This document shows positions 27,278 through 35,540 of a stretch of 64,000 bases of DNA, piece after piece. The DNA is from Actinomycetes bacterium (GTDB taxonomy: Bacteria; Actinomycetota; Acidimicrobiia; Acidimicrobiales; Acidimicrobiaceae). The notes under the pieces were generated by a model. It saw only the letters and a program-made list of their open reading frames with translations, had not been told where the DNA came from and did no database searches. The stretch covers positions 1-64,000 of the forward strand of contig JAKAQR010000009.1 in the NCBI GenBank assembly GCA_021819725.1. The letters are read 5' to 3'. The position numbers and the translations under genes were made by a program. Position 1 is the first letter of the stretch, and every line of letters starts with the position of its first letter.

Positions 27278-29416
27278 ATGCAGATCACGAATCTTCACGC
27301 GACTAATCTACTGTCGTTCGACGATATTTCTATCGACTTCCAACCGGGACTCAACGTCATTGTCGGCCCGAACGCAGCAGGAAAGAGCAACGTCATCCTC
27401 CTTGCTAGCCTTCTGGGAGACTCTATGTACCGCCTCAGCACGTCTGTTCGCGCAGCCAGTGAATATCATCAGGAACAAGTCACGTATCTGCGAGCTGGAC
27501 AAGACACTGGAACACTGCGGATATCGGTGACGTTTGACCATGGAGAAGACGAGACATCTATCAATAATGAGAACGAACTCATTCGGCATTTCCTTTTGGC
27601 TTTTACGGCGAGCAATGTCTACGCTCGTCTCCAAACGCTTCGACCAAATGACACTGAACAGAACACCGCACTAGCGTATGAGACAGGTCGTTCCTGGGCC
27701 GATTCCCATTCACAAGATGTGTTTTCCTCGGGCGCATTCCTGCTCATTATCCACCGTAATCCCGCTCTTGGAACCCGCCTTGGCTTTGAATTTAGTTATA
27801 ATTTGCACAAGTATACATTATCCCTCAATGATGATCACATCTATTACGACGAGGATACTTTCGCAATACAGCCACAAATCTCCTCGGTGATCCAACCGTT
27901 TGAAGTGGGTGTGTCCCAGCAGGACGACAAAGAACTCCTCATAGATCTGCCATTTGCCAACTTTCTTCCGACGAAGCCAACTGAATCGTGTTCGTGGGCA
28001 TTGGCACGCGACACCTCTGGGAGAGCGTTAGAACCGTGGTTTAAGGGGCTGCAGGGAACCTTTGGATTCCGGTTAACCAGCGCAACCAGCTACTCGGTCG
28101 CTGAGGTGCTCACACAACTCTACACCACCAAAGTCATGGCAACCGAGAATCTGAGAAAGCCTGCACGTAGGTCTTATCCCGCGCCCTGGCTCATGGACTC
28201 TCATCCCATCACCGACGCAGAGATGATTCCCCTGCGTCTGCTCCAGATGAAGGATCACAGTAACCAGTATTATCAGGATCAGTTTCTAGCTGTCCAACAA
28301 ACATTCCGCAAATTGACTGGGCACGACTTTGGTGTAGCCGCATCCTACGTCACCACAGACCCAGGTCCAGCATCAAGCGATCACAGCGTCGCAGCTCAAC
28401 TACAAGTGATCATCGACGTATTCGTACGGGAGGACCTCCGACAGGCGCACATCGATAGAGCGGGCGCGGGGATCTGGGAGTCGCTATTCCTGGCGACGAT
28501 GCTGCACCAAGGTTCTGGAGTAGTGACTTTCCTTGATGAACCTGCGGTGACTATGCACCCCACACTCCAACGGAAAGTTCTACAGCTTCTAAAACAATCA
28601 AATCAGACCATAATCACCACCCACTCACCATATCTTGTTCCCTCAGGAGACCCGGAGGATCGCAAGCGGATTGTGCGACTCTATAAAAGTGGAGGTGCGA
28701 CCCAGCGGCAGCACTTAGACGGAGATAGTGACGTTGCCACATCCCGTCTCGATCAAATCCACACTCAGCCTGAAGCACGCAGTATGCTTTTCTCCTCCGG
28801 CGTCATACTTGTCGAGGGCGACACAGAAACTGGAGCATTTCACACATGGTTCAACGACCCCATAATTACCGATTACAACGGGACGCTGGATGACAATAAT
28901 TTTCAGATGGTAAGTGTCGGTGGTGACAAGTCATTTGGAGGCTTCGTCACCTATCTTGAGGCGTTCGCAATACCGTGGGCAATCATATGCGATGGCCCGG
29001 TTATGTCACCGAGCTATGAGAAGCCACTGACAAACCAGCTACCGGTGAGAAAGAAAAACGACAACGAGCCAGATGGCGATGCTAGCTTCGACGACTGGAA
29101 AGAGTACTGGAAATCCCGCAGGGTTTTCACGGTTGCTAGTGAGTTTGGTTTGCGGTCGACAGACGAAGTGGCGTCAAAGTGCGAAACCTGCGGCAGGACC
29201 ATTGATAGCAAGAAAACCAAAGCTGGCGAAATCGAGGCATTCTTCGAGAAGATGAATGCAGAGCTATGGAAATGCGCCTGTGACAAGAATCCCGCCAGCA
29301 AAGTTCGCCAGGGATCCTATTTCGCACAACACATAAAATTCAACACTCCTTCTGCTGAGCTTACAACTTTAAAACTGATCTACAGTGAGGTTGTAAAGAC
29401 ACTGCCACAAACCTAA
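27278..29416 (+). CDS. OLD-family ATPase-TOPRIM endonuclease
   Basis: 712 aa. The N-terminal ATPase has Walker A VGPNAAGKSNV (about 30), a signature-like RAGAGIWESLFLA, Walker B VVTFLDEPAVTMHP (about 425) and a switch His in IITTHSPYL. The C-terminal TOPRIM domain has VILVEGDTE (about 510) and an acidic IICDGP. Near the end cysteines (CETCGRT and WKCACDK) suggest a small zinc ribbon. OLD proteins are nucleases; the class with GajA acts with a UvrD-like GajB, which is absent here, so a stand-alone OLD or a partner of the upstream genes is likely. Same strand, 194 bases after the helicase. Confidence 0.85.
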   Translation: MQITNLHATNLLSFDDISIDFQPGLNVIVGPNAAGKSNVILLASLLGDSMYRLSTSVRAASEYHQEQVTYLRAGQDTGTLRISVTFDHGEDETSINNENELIRHFLLAFTASNVYARLQTLRPNDTEQNTALAYETGRSWADSHSQDVFSSGAFLLIIHRNPALGTRLGFEFSYNLHKYTLSLNDDHIYYDEDTFAIQPQISSVIQPFEVGVSQQDDKELLIDLPFANFLPTKPTESCSWALARDTSGRALEPWFKGLQGTFGFRLTSATSYSVAEVLTQLYTTKVMATENLRKPARRSYPAPWLMDSHPITDAEMIPLRLLQMKDHSNQYYQDQFLAVQQTFRKLTGHDFGVAASYVTTDPGPASSDHSVAAQLQVIIDVFVREDLRQAHIDRAGAGIWESLFLATMLHQGSGVVTFLDEPAVTMHPTLQRKVLQLLKQSNQTIITTHSPYLVPSGDPEDRKRIVRLYKSGGATQRQHLDGDSDVATSRLDQIHTQPEARSMLFSSGVILVEGDTETGAFHTWFNDPIITDYNGTLDDNNFQMVSVGGDKSFGGFVTYLEAFAIPWAIICDGPVMSPSYEKPLTNQLPVRKKNDNEPDGDASFDDWKEYWKSRRVFTVASEFGLRSTDEVASKCETCGRTIDSKKTKAGEIEAFFEKMNAELWKCACDKNPASKVRQGSYFAQHIKFNTPSAELTTLKLIYSEVVKTLPQT

Positions 29417-29482
29417 AGGCGATCCTGATCAGCTTCGCGAAAACCCTTCATCACCTCAGCAATGACCTCTCTTTGATGGGGT

Positions 29483-29510
29483 GGAGTGATGAACCCAATG
29501 TGATCCACCT
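29483..29510 (+). repeat. 28-base interspersed repeat, copy 2
   Basis: Starts GGAGTGATGAAC and ends TGTGATCCACCT; matches 13143-13170. It lies 31 bases before the IS3 orfA remnant, so it may mark one end of a decayed insertion sequence. Confidence 0.45.
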
Positions 29511-29541
29511 CTAATGTGATAGGACTGAAACTACTCACGAT

Positions 29542-29700
29542 ATGGGAAGAAAGCTCATGTTGGACCAGAAGCACGCACTAGATCAAATCATCGCGAAACT
29601 TGCAGAGGGTGATCCGATACTGAACTAGGGCAAAACCGTCGCAAAGGTAAGCGGGGTTCAGTGTCCCATTTGGCGAGCAATTCCAAGCTGATTCTGGAGG
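29542..29700 (+). pseudogene. Decayed IS3-family transposase OrfA fragment
   Basis: The ATG at 29542 opens a 28-codon reading frame that ends ALDQIIAKLAEGDPILN and TAG (29626-29628); after the stop the same frame continues GKTVAKVS. This follows the usual IS3 OrfA start (EQIIxKLxEADxLLxxGKTVAEVC). The rest is unrecognisable and no OrfB is present. Confidence 0.6.
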
Positions 29701-30080
29701 CAAAACCAGATCGGAGAGCAGTCGGAGGCAGAAACAGGCGCGAGCGATAGCTTTGTCGGCACGGAGTGGTCAAGGCCCCTAACGAGACTCGCGAAGTACC
29801 CGCGTGGAGCCGATGCATCGATGGGAAAGCGTTGTGCCAGCCTGCAAACGAGAATCTCTATGCCAAGGGCATTCGCCGTCGTGCAGCTTCCTACTCCGAA
29901 GGGACCGCTCACGTGACTCGATCGGGCGCCGGCCCGAAGGGCCAAGCGCCCGATCGAGGGCGATCATCGAGACATTCCCTTGAAGTAGTAGAGAAAGTTG
30001 TAACACCTCGTGCGAACAGGGCAATTGGCAACCGCGACGCACGGATTGAAAGCACTGCTTAACAGCCCTAGTATTAGAGG
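29701..30080. other. Non-coding stretch after the IS remnant
   Basis: No supported gene. It contains the strong hairpin at 29917-29958. Confidence 0.4.
29917..29958. terminator. Strong hairpin between OLD and HD genes
   Basis: CTCGATCGGGCGC and GCGCCCGATCGAG form a perfect 13-bp stem, and the loop can pair further as GGCCC-GAA-GGGCC. There is no T-tract afterwards. It may stop transcription from the defence genes or be an insertion-sequence relic. Confidence 0.5.
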
Positions 30081-30638
30081 ATGGATACTCCACAAGAGGC
30101 GATGACACTCGCCAAGGAACTCCTAGACGGTATGGATCGAAGGTGGTCCCACGTGGTGAGAGTGGCCACTGAGGCCGAAAAACTCGCATCGACAATCTTT
30201 GATGACAAGTCCGAGGGAGAAGTTTTGGTCATGGCAGCTTGGCTGCACGATATCGGGTATGCAGCCCCTCTCGCAAAGACTGGGTTCCATCACCTAGACG
30301 GAGCAAACTATCTTGGCGAGCGCGGGGAACATCGACTCGCGTGTCTGGTAGCGCATCACTCTTCTGGGGCACAAGAGGGACATCTGCGTGGTCTCGGTCA
30401 AGAGATGTCGCGATTCCCGGTTGAACCTGGACTCATCTCAGATTGCCTTACCTATTGCGATCTCTCCAACGGGCCAGATGGTCAACCAATGGAGCTCACC
30501 CAAAGAATCGACGAGGTCGAGAGTCGCTACGGTAAGGACGATGTTGTTCCAAAAGGCCTACGACTTGCCTATCCCCAACTCGCCAAATCGTTTGCGCATG
30601 TAGAGTTGTTGCGCTCACAAGTCGTATCTAACGAATAA
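30081..30638 (+). CDS. HD-domain phosphohydrolase
   Basis: 185 aa. HD family: His in RRWSHVVRV, the HD pair in AAWLHDIGY (about residue 55), and later LVAHHSSG, so a metal-dependent phosphohydrolase is likely. The substrate is unknown; candidates are nucleotides or nucleotide second messengers. HD proteins of this type occur next to AICE backbone genes and elsewhere. The ATG is closely preceded by TTAGAGG. Convergent with the Nudix gene, overlapping it by about 11 bases. Confidence 0.8.
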   Translation: MDTPQEAMTLAKELLDGMDRRWSHVVRVATEAEKLASTIFDDKSEGEVLVMAAWLHDIGYAAPLAKTGFHHLDGANYLGERGEHRLACLVAHHSSGAQEGHLRGLGQEMSRFPVEPGLISDCLTYCDLSNGPDGQPMELTQRIDEVESRYGKDDVVPKGLRLAYPQLAKSFAHVELLRSQVVSNE

Positions 30639-31134
30639 AGGGCTCGGTCTTGTTTGCGAGATAATCCTCGATCCGTAGTCGAATAGAGGGATGAATATCG
30701 TAGACCCCTAAGTCCGTTAAGGGAACGAAGGCCACCTCGCTCGACTCCGAGCTTGTTCGAAGTGTTCCGCTGGCGATACTTGCCGCAAAGCATATTGAGA
30801 ATGCCTGGCGGACTTCCCCATCGTCATAGGCGACGACATGGTTAGGATCCGAGTAGATCCCGATCAGCCGGAGGATGTTAACTTTGAAGCCAGTCTCTTC
30901 CTCAACCTCTCTGATGCAACACGAGGTGATATCCTCTCCAGGCTCCATCGTCCCACCCGGTATCGACCAGAGTCCGTTGTCGGTTCTCTCAATCAACAGA
31001 ATCCGATCATCACAGTTCATAATTACAGCCGAGGCAGCTGGTACGATATTGTTCGCCCGTGGCGCCGCTGGATCGTTGTAGAAGTCTCGTCTAGACAAAG
31101 CTCGGCCTGATTGCCCGAGACGTCTCGAAGACAT
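30628..31134 (-). CDS. Nudix hydrolase (Pif-like candidate)
   Basis: About 168 aa. The Nudix box runs from GTMEPGEDITSCCIREVEEE to TGF (GX5EX7REUXEEXGU), preceded by ILLIERTDNGLWSIPGG. It cleaves nucleoside diphosphates linked to another group. The frame is open to 31320; I choose the ATG at 31134, which overlaps the regulator gene; a TTG at 31098 is an alternative. pSAM2, the model AICE, encodes Pif, a Nudix protein that confers transfer immunity. The same role here is inference from context. Confidence 0.82.
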   Translation of the reverse strand: MSSRRLGQSGRALSRRDFYNDPAAPRANNIVPAASAVIMNCDDRILLIERTDNGLWSIPGGTMEPGEDITSCCIREVEEETGFKVNILRLIGIYSDPNHVVAYDDGEVRQAFSICFAASIASGTLRTSSESSEVAFVPLTDLGVYDIHPSIRLRIEDYLANKTEPFIR

Positions 31135-31927
31135 AGTTGAAGCTCTCAAGATACCGCTGGAAGATTCCCTCTTCCGACCCTTGGCGTACATGGAATAGGG
31201 GTGCGAGCCGTCCTGGGTCATGACACAAATGAGGGGTAACCAACATTTCACCGTCAAATCGAAAGATTGAATTATACATCGGATAACTTTGTAGGCGAAT
31301 CTCAATATTAGCTGTGCCAATGACAGGCTCGAAGTAGGTTAGTGACGTCTTGATACGGGCTATGAGCCCTCCTCGAAGGTCCTCCTCGTGATCGCGCTCA
31401 CTAGCTGCACTCGACTGAGGATCGGCCATAATTATCCGAACCCGACAACCTTCTTTCACCTTGTCTTTGAGCAGGGTAACGAAGTCTTTATGATCTTCAT
31501 GGAAAAACTGCATGGCATAGCCAAGAAGATCGACATATTCCTCGGCACCTTCAAATAGCTTCCACCACAGATCCTTCGGGCTCTCGCTACGATGCGCCCA
31601 TACATTGACGATTTCGCTAAGCGCATAGCTTGCGGGTGGGGCCTGATCTGACCAAAGGTCATGGATCAGGCAGCCAAGTATCTTCGCCACCTCCATTTGG
31701 GTTTCGCGCCGAGGAATCGAGCCGTGATTGATCCAATTGTTGACGGTCTTTGGATCGACTAATACCTGCTTGGCCAATTGCGCTGCACTCAGACCGGCTC
31801 GTTTCATGGCGTCTGTCAATGCGGTATTTATCATGAATGGTCTATCGGTGAGAAAGCTACGGAGCTGAAGAATTGCAGGAACTTTTCGGGAGTTTAGAAG
31901 ATTCCAAATGATCCCACGGTTCGCCAT
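31091..31927 (-). CDS. XRE-type regulator with DUF5919 domain
   Basis: 278 aa. A helix-turn-helix (LSAAQLAKQVLVDPKTVNNW) lies near residues 44-65; the C-terminal part (EEYVDLLGYAMQFF, VRIIMADPQSSA, EIRLQSYPMYNSIFRFD) matches the DUF5919 / PLD-like ligand domain of actinobacterial regulators. An internal ATG at 31834 would start right before the HTH and may be the true start; the ATG at 31927 has GGGAAG upstream. It overlaps the Nudix gene, so they form one operon, read away from the AICE backbone genes; it probably controls them as KorSA controls pSAM2. Confidence 0.78.
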   Translation of the reverse strand: MANRGIIWNLLNSRKVPAILQLRSFLTDRPFMINTALTDAMKRAGLSAAQLAKQVLVDPKTVNNWINHGSIPRRETQMEVAKILGCLIHDLWSDQAPPASYALSEIVNVWAHRSESPKDLWWKLFEGAEEYVDLLGYAMQFFHEDHKDFVTLLKDKVKEGCRVRIIMADPQSSAASERDHEEDLRGGLIARIKTSLTYFEPVIGTANIEIRLQSYPMYNSIFRFDGEMLVTPHLCHDPGRLAPLFHVRQGSEEGIFQRYLESFNYVFETSRAIRPSFV

Positions 31928-31999
31928 GGTGTCTTCCCGAATCTTGGAACAAGCTAACTCTGGCCAGAAAAGTATTCGGCCATCGTTAGGAGGTAACTC

Positions 32000-32305
32000 A
32001 TGAAACTGAAACTTGACACTGCTGGAGCAACGTTCTTGGCATCGAAAGAGCCGGAGCCAGTTGTGGATATGAATACGAATGCTCAGAAGCTGGATAAGGA
32101 GGGCAGGCCAATCTATTTGGTACAGCTCGTCTGGCTCAGTGAAAGTGGCGCGGAGGTCTTGCCTGTCAAGGTAGCTGGGAAACCGGTCGGCCTCGTCGCC
32201 GGGACAGCCGTCAAAGTGACTGTCCTCACTGCTTCGCCGTGGAGCATGGGTGATCGAAATGGCATTTCATTTAGTGCTGAACGCATTGATGCTGTCATAA
32301 AGTAA
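32000..32305 (+). CDS. Small AICE replication/excision-associated-like protein
   Basis: 101 aa, no signal peptide. Size and place (first gene of the FtsK-rep-xis operon) resemble the small conserved proteins annotated as replication, integration and excision activators in actinobacterial integrative elements; sequence such as YLVQLVWLSESGAEVLPVKV fits that type. The function is uncertain. It has the best Shine-Dalgarno in the window (TTAGGAGGTAACTC-ATG). Confidence 0.6.
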   Translation: MKLKLDTAGATFLASKEPEPVVDMNTNAQKLDKEGRPIYLVQLVWLSESGAEVLPVKVAGKPVGLVAGTAVKVTVLTASPWSMGDRNGISFSAERIDAVIK

Positions 32306-32312
32306 CGAACCT

Positions 32313-32352
32313 GGAACTCGGCCCCTGCATTGGTGGCTCGGGGTCGAGTTCC
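32313..32352 (+). terminator. Hairpin between the small gene and the FtsK-like gene
   Basis: GGAACTCG and CGAGTTCC pair perfectly, with GCCCC opposite GGGGT extending the stem. No T-tract follows. It could attenuate transcription into the translocase gene, which would lower transfer-gene expression. Confidence 0.45.
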
Positions 32353-32374
32353 CTAACTCCCTAAGGAGAATCCA

Positions 32375-33748
32375 ATGAACGGTAACAATACTACACCACC
32401 GTCATCGACTATTACAGATGAAATACTAGAGATCCTTTGGCAATGGCGTATCGAACTCTCGATTGCAGGCTTCGTTGCAATCGCGTATTGGGGATGCGCC
32501 CGGCGTGTCGGCTATACCTGGTCAGCTGTGATCGTGGCTAGTGCGATTGCCGTGCTCCTGTGCCTGCCCTCGATCCGGCGATTGCTGGCTAGAACTCTTC
32601 GATTGACACATTGGCGTCGACGATTTGTGCGGGCGTTGGGTTCGCAGAGTTCCCCACTCGCTAAGCGGCAGCCGAAGGTTATCAAGGCTGTGCGGGTGCC
32701 AAGTGGAGTGAGATTGACACTGTCGCTGCAAAGCGGGACAGCGTTTCAGGAGTTGGAGCATCTATGTCCATACTTGGCGACTCATTTTGGCGTACGTGGC
32801 GTGCGGGTCGTTGCGGATTCCACGAATGCCTCGCGCGTGGAGCTCACTATCTGTAGCGAAGATCCCTTTGGGAATGGCACGGTCCCTTGGCCGAGTGCTA
32901 CGGGTGAGATCGTCTCTGCCTGGGATCCAATATCGCTCGGGATCGACGAGGAGGGTGAAGAGGTGAGCGTTTCTCTAGTCGAACACAATCTTCTCGGCGG
33001 TGGTGAGCCGGGAAGCGGCAAATCAGGGCTGATCAACACCATGCTCGCCTCCTTGGTGATGGACCCCGCAGCTGAGTTGTACCTTTTCGACCCCAAGGAG
33101 GTAGAGCTTGTGCCGTGGAGATCGTGCGCCAAGAGCTTTGTCGGGGGTGATATGGATGAGGCCATAAGAACCCTGGAGCAGCTCCAGGCTACCATGGAGT
33201 ATCGCTATGCCCTCCTAGCCAATCTCGGGGCTCGTAAGTTTGAGCGACACCATGGGTATGGTCTCGTTGTCGTCGTCGTTGACGAGTTACCGTTCTACGT
33301 CGCCAACTCCGATGCCAGGAGCGCAAGAGAGTTCGCCAACCGTTTGCGCGATTTGATAGCTCGGGGACGTGCGGCTGGGATCATTGTGATCGTTGCCGCG
33401 CAGAAGCCCTCTGCCGACACCGTCCCATCGTTCATCCGAGACTTGATTGGACTCAGAGTCGCCTTTCGCTGTCCAACTCGAGAAGCCTCTGACACGATCC
33501 TCGGCGGTGGCTGGGCAGCACAAGGATTCTCAGCCACATCCATCCCAACGGGTGACCGAGGAGTGGGTTTACTCCTTGGCGATGATGGAGTGCCGAAGCT
33601 GATGAAAACGTATTGGCTCAGCGATGAGGCGATTCGTGACATCGTGGGCCGTGCCTTTGCGCTCCGCCTCCAACGCGCCGAGGAGAAACTTGAAGCATTG
33701 CCCAAAGACGGGGAGAAGAACGAGGAGGACGAAGAACCATGCAACTGA
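32375..33748 (+). CDS. FtsK/SpoIIIE-type DNA translocase (TraB/Spd-like)
   Basis: 457 aa. Two hydrophobic segments (about 30-48 and 52-66) anchor it in the membrane. The motor domain has Walker A GGEPGSGKSGL (about 211) and Walker B VVVVVDELPF (about 290), followed by ARGRAAGIIVIVAAQKPSAD, typical of FtsK/SpoIIIE. In AICEs one such protein moves double-stranded DNA between mycelia or cells. Its length fits the family. It overlaps the next gene by 10 bases. Confidence 0.85.
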   Translation: MNGNNTTPPSSTITDEILEILWQWRIELSIAGFVAIAYWGCARRVGYTWSAVIVASAIAVLLCLPSIRRLLARTLRLTHWRRRFVRALGSQSSPLAKRQPKVIKAVRVPSGVRLTLSLQSGTAFQELEHLCPYLATHFGVRGVRVVADSTNASRVELTICSEDPFGNGTVPWPSATGEIVSAWDPISLGIDEEGEEVSVSLVEHNLLGGGEPGSGKSGLINTMLASLVMDPAAELYLFDPKEVELVPWRSCAKSFVGGDMDEAIRTLEQLQATMEYRYALLANLGARKFERHHGYGLVVVVVDELPFYVANSDARSAREFANRLRDLIARGRAAGIIVIVAAQKPSADTVPSFIRDLIGLRVAFRCPTREASDTILGGGWAAQGFSATSIPTGDRGVGLLLGDDGVPKLMKTYWLSDEAIRDIVGRAFALRLQRAEEKLEALPKDGEKNEEDEEPCN

Positions 33749-35121
33749 GTCAACCGCTCATCGATCAAATCGTCGTTAGAGCTGCTGATGGCTATGAGGA
33801 ACTCGGTCGCGCAGCCAGAGGAGCACGATACTGTCGGCGACCGATACGCCTTGCGTCAACGCCACTAGATCCAGGTCAGGTGACGGGATTCTTCGAGGAT
33901 GAGGCTCCCTCGTCTTTGGACTTTGACGGGGTCTACTTCAAGGCCTGTGGTACCAGAAGGCGAACGCTATGTGAGTCTTGTTCGCGAATCTACCAAGGAG
34001 ACGCCCGTCAACTCATCCGATCAGGACTGCTCGGGGGAAAGGGGGTACCAGAGGAGATCGCGACGCATCCAGCGATCTTTGTGACGCTAACCGCACCGAG
34101 CTTTGGAAGCGTTCATCGGCCAACCTTGGGAGAAGGGGTATCGAGTCCGTGCCATCCCAACAGCACGGGCACCTGTCAACACGGACGCAAGCTCGGGTGC
34201 TGGACTCGCCACGATGAGAGCGACGATATCGTGGGTGCACCGTTGTGTGATGAGTGCTATGACTTTTCTGGAGCGGTGATCTGGAACGCGGCCTCCACCA
34301 AGCTGTGGCAACGAACTACGATCTATCTTCGACGTGCACTCGCCAAGATCGTTGGAGTCACCGCTAAGGAGTTGTCGGCTCAGGTTGGACTCTCCTACGT
34401 CAAGGTAATCGAGTACCAGCGTCGAGGGCTCATCCACCTCCACGTTGTCGTACGTATAGACGACTCCCGAGACATGATTTTAGCTCCAGGGATCGTTATC
34501 ACAGCGGAGCAGGTCGCGCTCGCTCTTCGCATGGCCGCAGCTAAGGTTAAAGTCTGTATCTCAGCTGGTGAGATGACTCACACGGTCGCATGGGGAACCC
34601 AACTTGATACTCGTGTCATCGATGCCGACTCAACCGCTGCCATCGCCAACTACATCGCGAAGTATGCCATCAAGTCTGCGAGTGACTCACCCGGCCTCGA
34701 TCGTCGCTTCCGCACAGTCGAGGCGATTGAGGATTCACGTGCGCCAAAGCATCTCCTCGCGATGGCCCGTGCGGCCTTCGAGTTAGGTGAGAATCCCGAC
34801 TACAAGGAACTCAATCTTGCCAGGTGGGCGCATGATCTCGGACATCGAGGACACTTTCTCACAAAGTCCAGACGCTTCTCGGTAACCTTTGCCTACCTAC
34901 GTGGGATGCGCGAAGCCTGGCGGGATATGGAACGCTTAGAACGGGCAGAGGCACTCGATCCCCGATTCGAAGAGACCAGTGAGTTGTACTTCGTTGGTCA
35001 GGGCTGGCCCTTTGCCTGTGACGTCTATCTAGTTGGCCAACAACGAAACGAGTATGACGACGCACGCGCATGTGCCAAAGACCAGATCGAAGAAGAGCTG
35101 CATCAAGGAGGACAACGATGA
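33739..35121 (+). CDS. Replication initiator protein (RepSA-like)
   Basis: 460 aa. Cys-rich N-terminal part (FKACGTRRRTLCESCSRIYQ, later CQHGRKLGCW and LCDECYDFSG) and LIHLHVVVRIDD, an HUH-like His pair, match the rolling-circle replication initiators of pSAM2/SLP1-type elements. It starts replication of the excised circle at an origin that is usually within or near this gene. It overlaps xis by four bases (ATGA). Confidence 0.82.
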   Translation: MQLSQPLIDQIVVRAADGYEELGRAARGARYCRRPIRLASTPLDPGQVTGFFEDEAPSSLDFDGVYFKACGTRRRTLCESCSRIYQGDARQLIRSGLLGGKGVPEEIATHPAIFVTLTAPSFGSVHRPTLGEGVSSPCHPNSTGTCQHGRKLGCWTRHDESDDIVGAPLCDECYDFSGAVIWNAASTKLWQRTTIYLRRALAKIVGVTAKELSAQVGLSYVKVIEYQRRGLIHLHVVVRIDDSRDMILAPGIVITAEQVALALRMAAAKVKVCISAGEMTHTVAWGTQLDTRVIDADSTAAIANYIAKYAIKSASDSPGLDRRFRTVEAIEDSRAPKHLLAMARAAFELGENPDYKELNLARWAHDLGHRGHFLTKSRRFSVTFAYLRGMREAWRDMERLERAEALDPRFEETSELYFVGQGWPFACDVYLVGQQRNEYDDARACAKDQIEEELHQGGQR

Positions 35122-35540
35122 CACGATCACACCCACGGAACGGGTTTGGAGCCAAAGCGCTCCTCAGCGTCGATGAGACGGCGATCATGTTGGGGGTTAC
35201 GCGTTCGACCGCTTATAAGGCAATCGCAGACGGTACCTTTCCAGTTCCCATTATCAGAGTCGGTGGTCGGTGGCGTGTCTCGCGAGAGGCGCTTCGTCGA
35301 CTCTTGGACGGAGAGGGGTCAGTGCCCGACGGGCACTATGTCGCTACCTCGAATACACAGAGTGCCACCAGCATCGAAACCGAAACCGGTTCCTCGACAC
35401 GAGAGTCAGCTCAGTCGGGATCCATAACCTGTCCGACGTGTGGTTCTTTGAGATCGGCATCGGTTGCGGCTCCCTCTCCAAGCAGTCGACCTATATGTTC
35501 GGCTGCTCGTCTATCCTCCTCTGGCACCGAGTCGGTGTAG
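35118..35540 (+). CDS. xis: Excisionase Xis (helix-turn-helix)
   Basis: About 140 aa. The N-terminal HTH_17-type winged helix (LLSVDETAIMLGVTRSTAYK, then FPVPIIRVGGRWRVSREALRRLL) is typical of AICE excisionases that bend DNA at attL/attR. GGAGGACAACG precedes the ATG, which overlaps the rep stop. The last 43 codons, Ser-rich with CPTCGS, lie antisense over the 3' end of the integrase gene. Confidence 0.82.
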   Translation: MTRSHPRNGFGAKALLSVDETAIMLGVTRSTAYKAIADGTFPVPIIRVGGRWRVSREALRRLLDGEGSVPDGHYVATSNTQSATSIETETGSSTRESAQSGSITCPTCGSLRSASVAAPSPSSRPICSAARLSSSGTESV

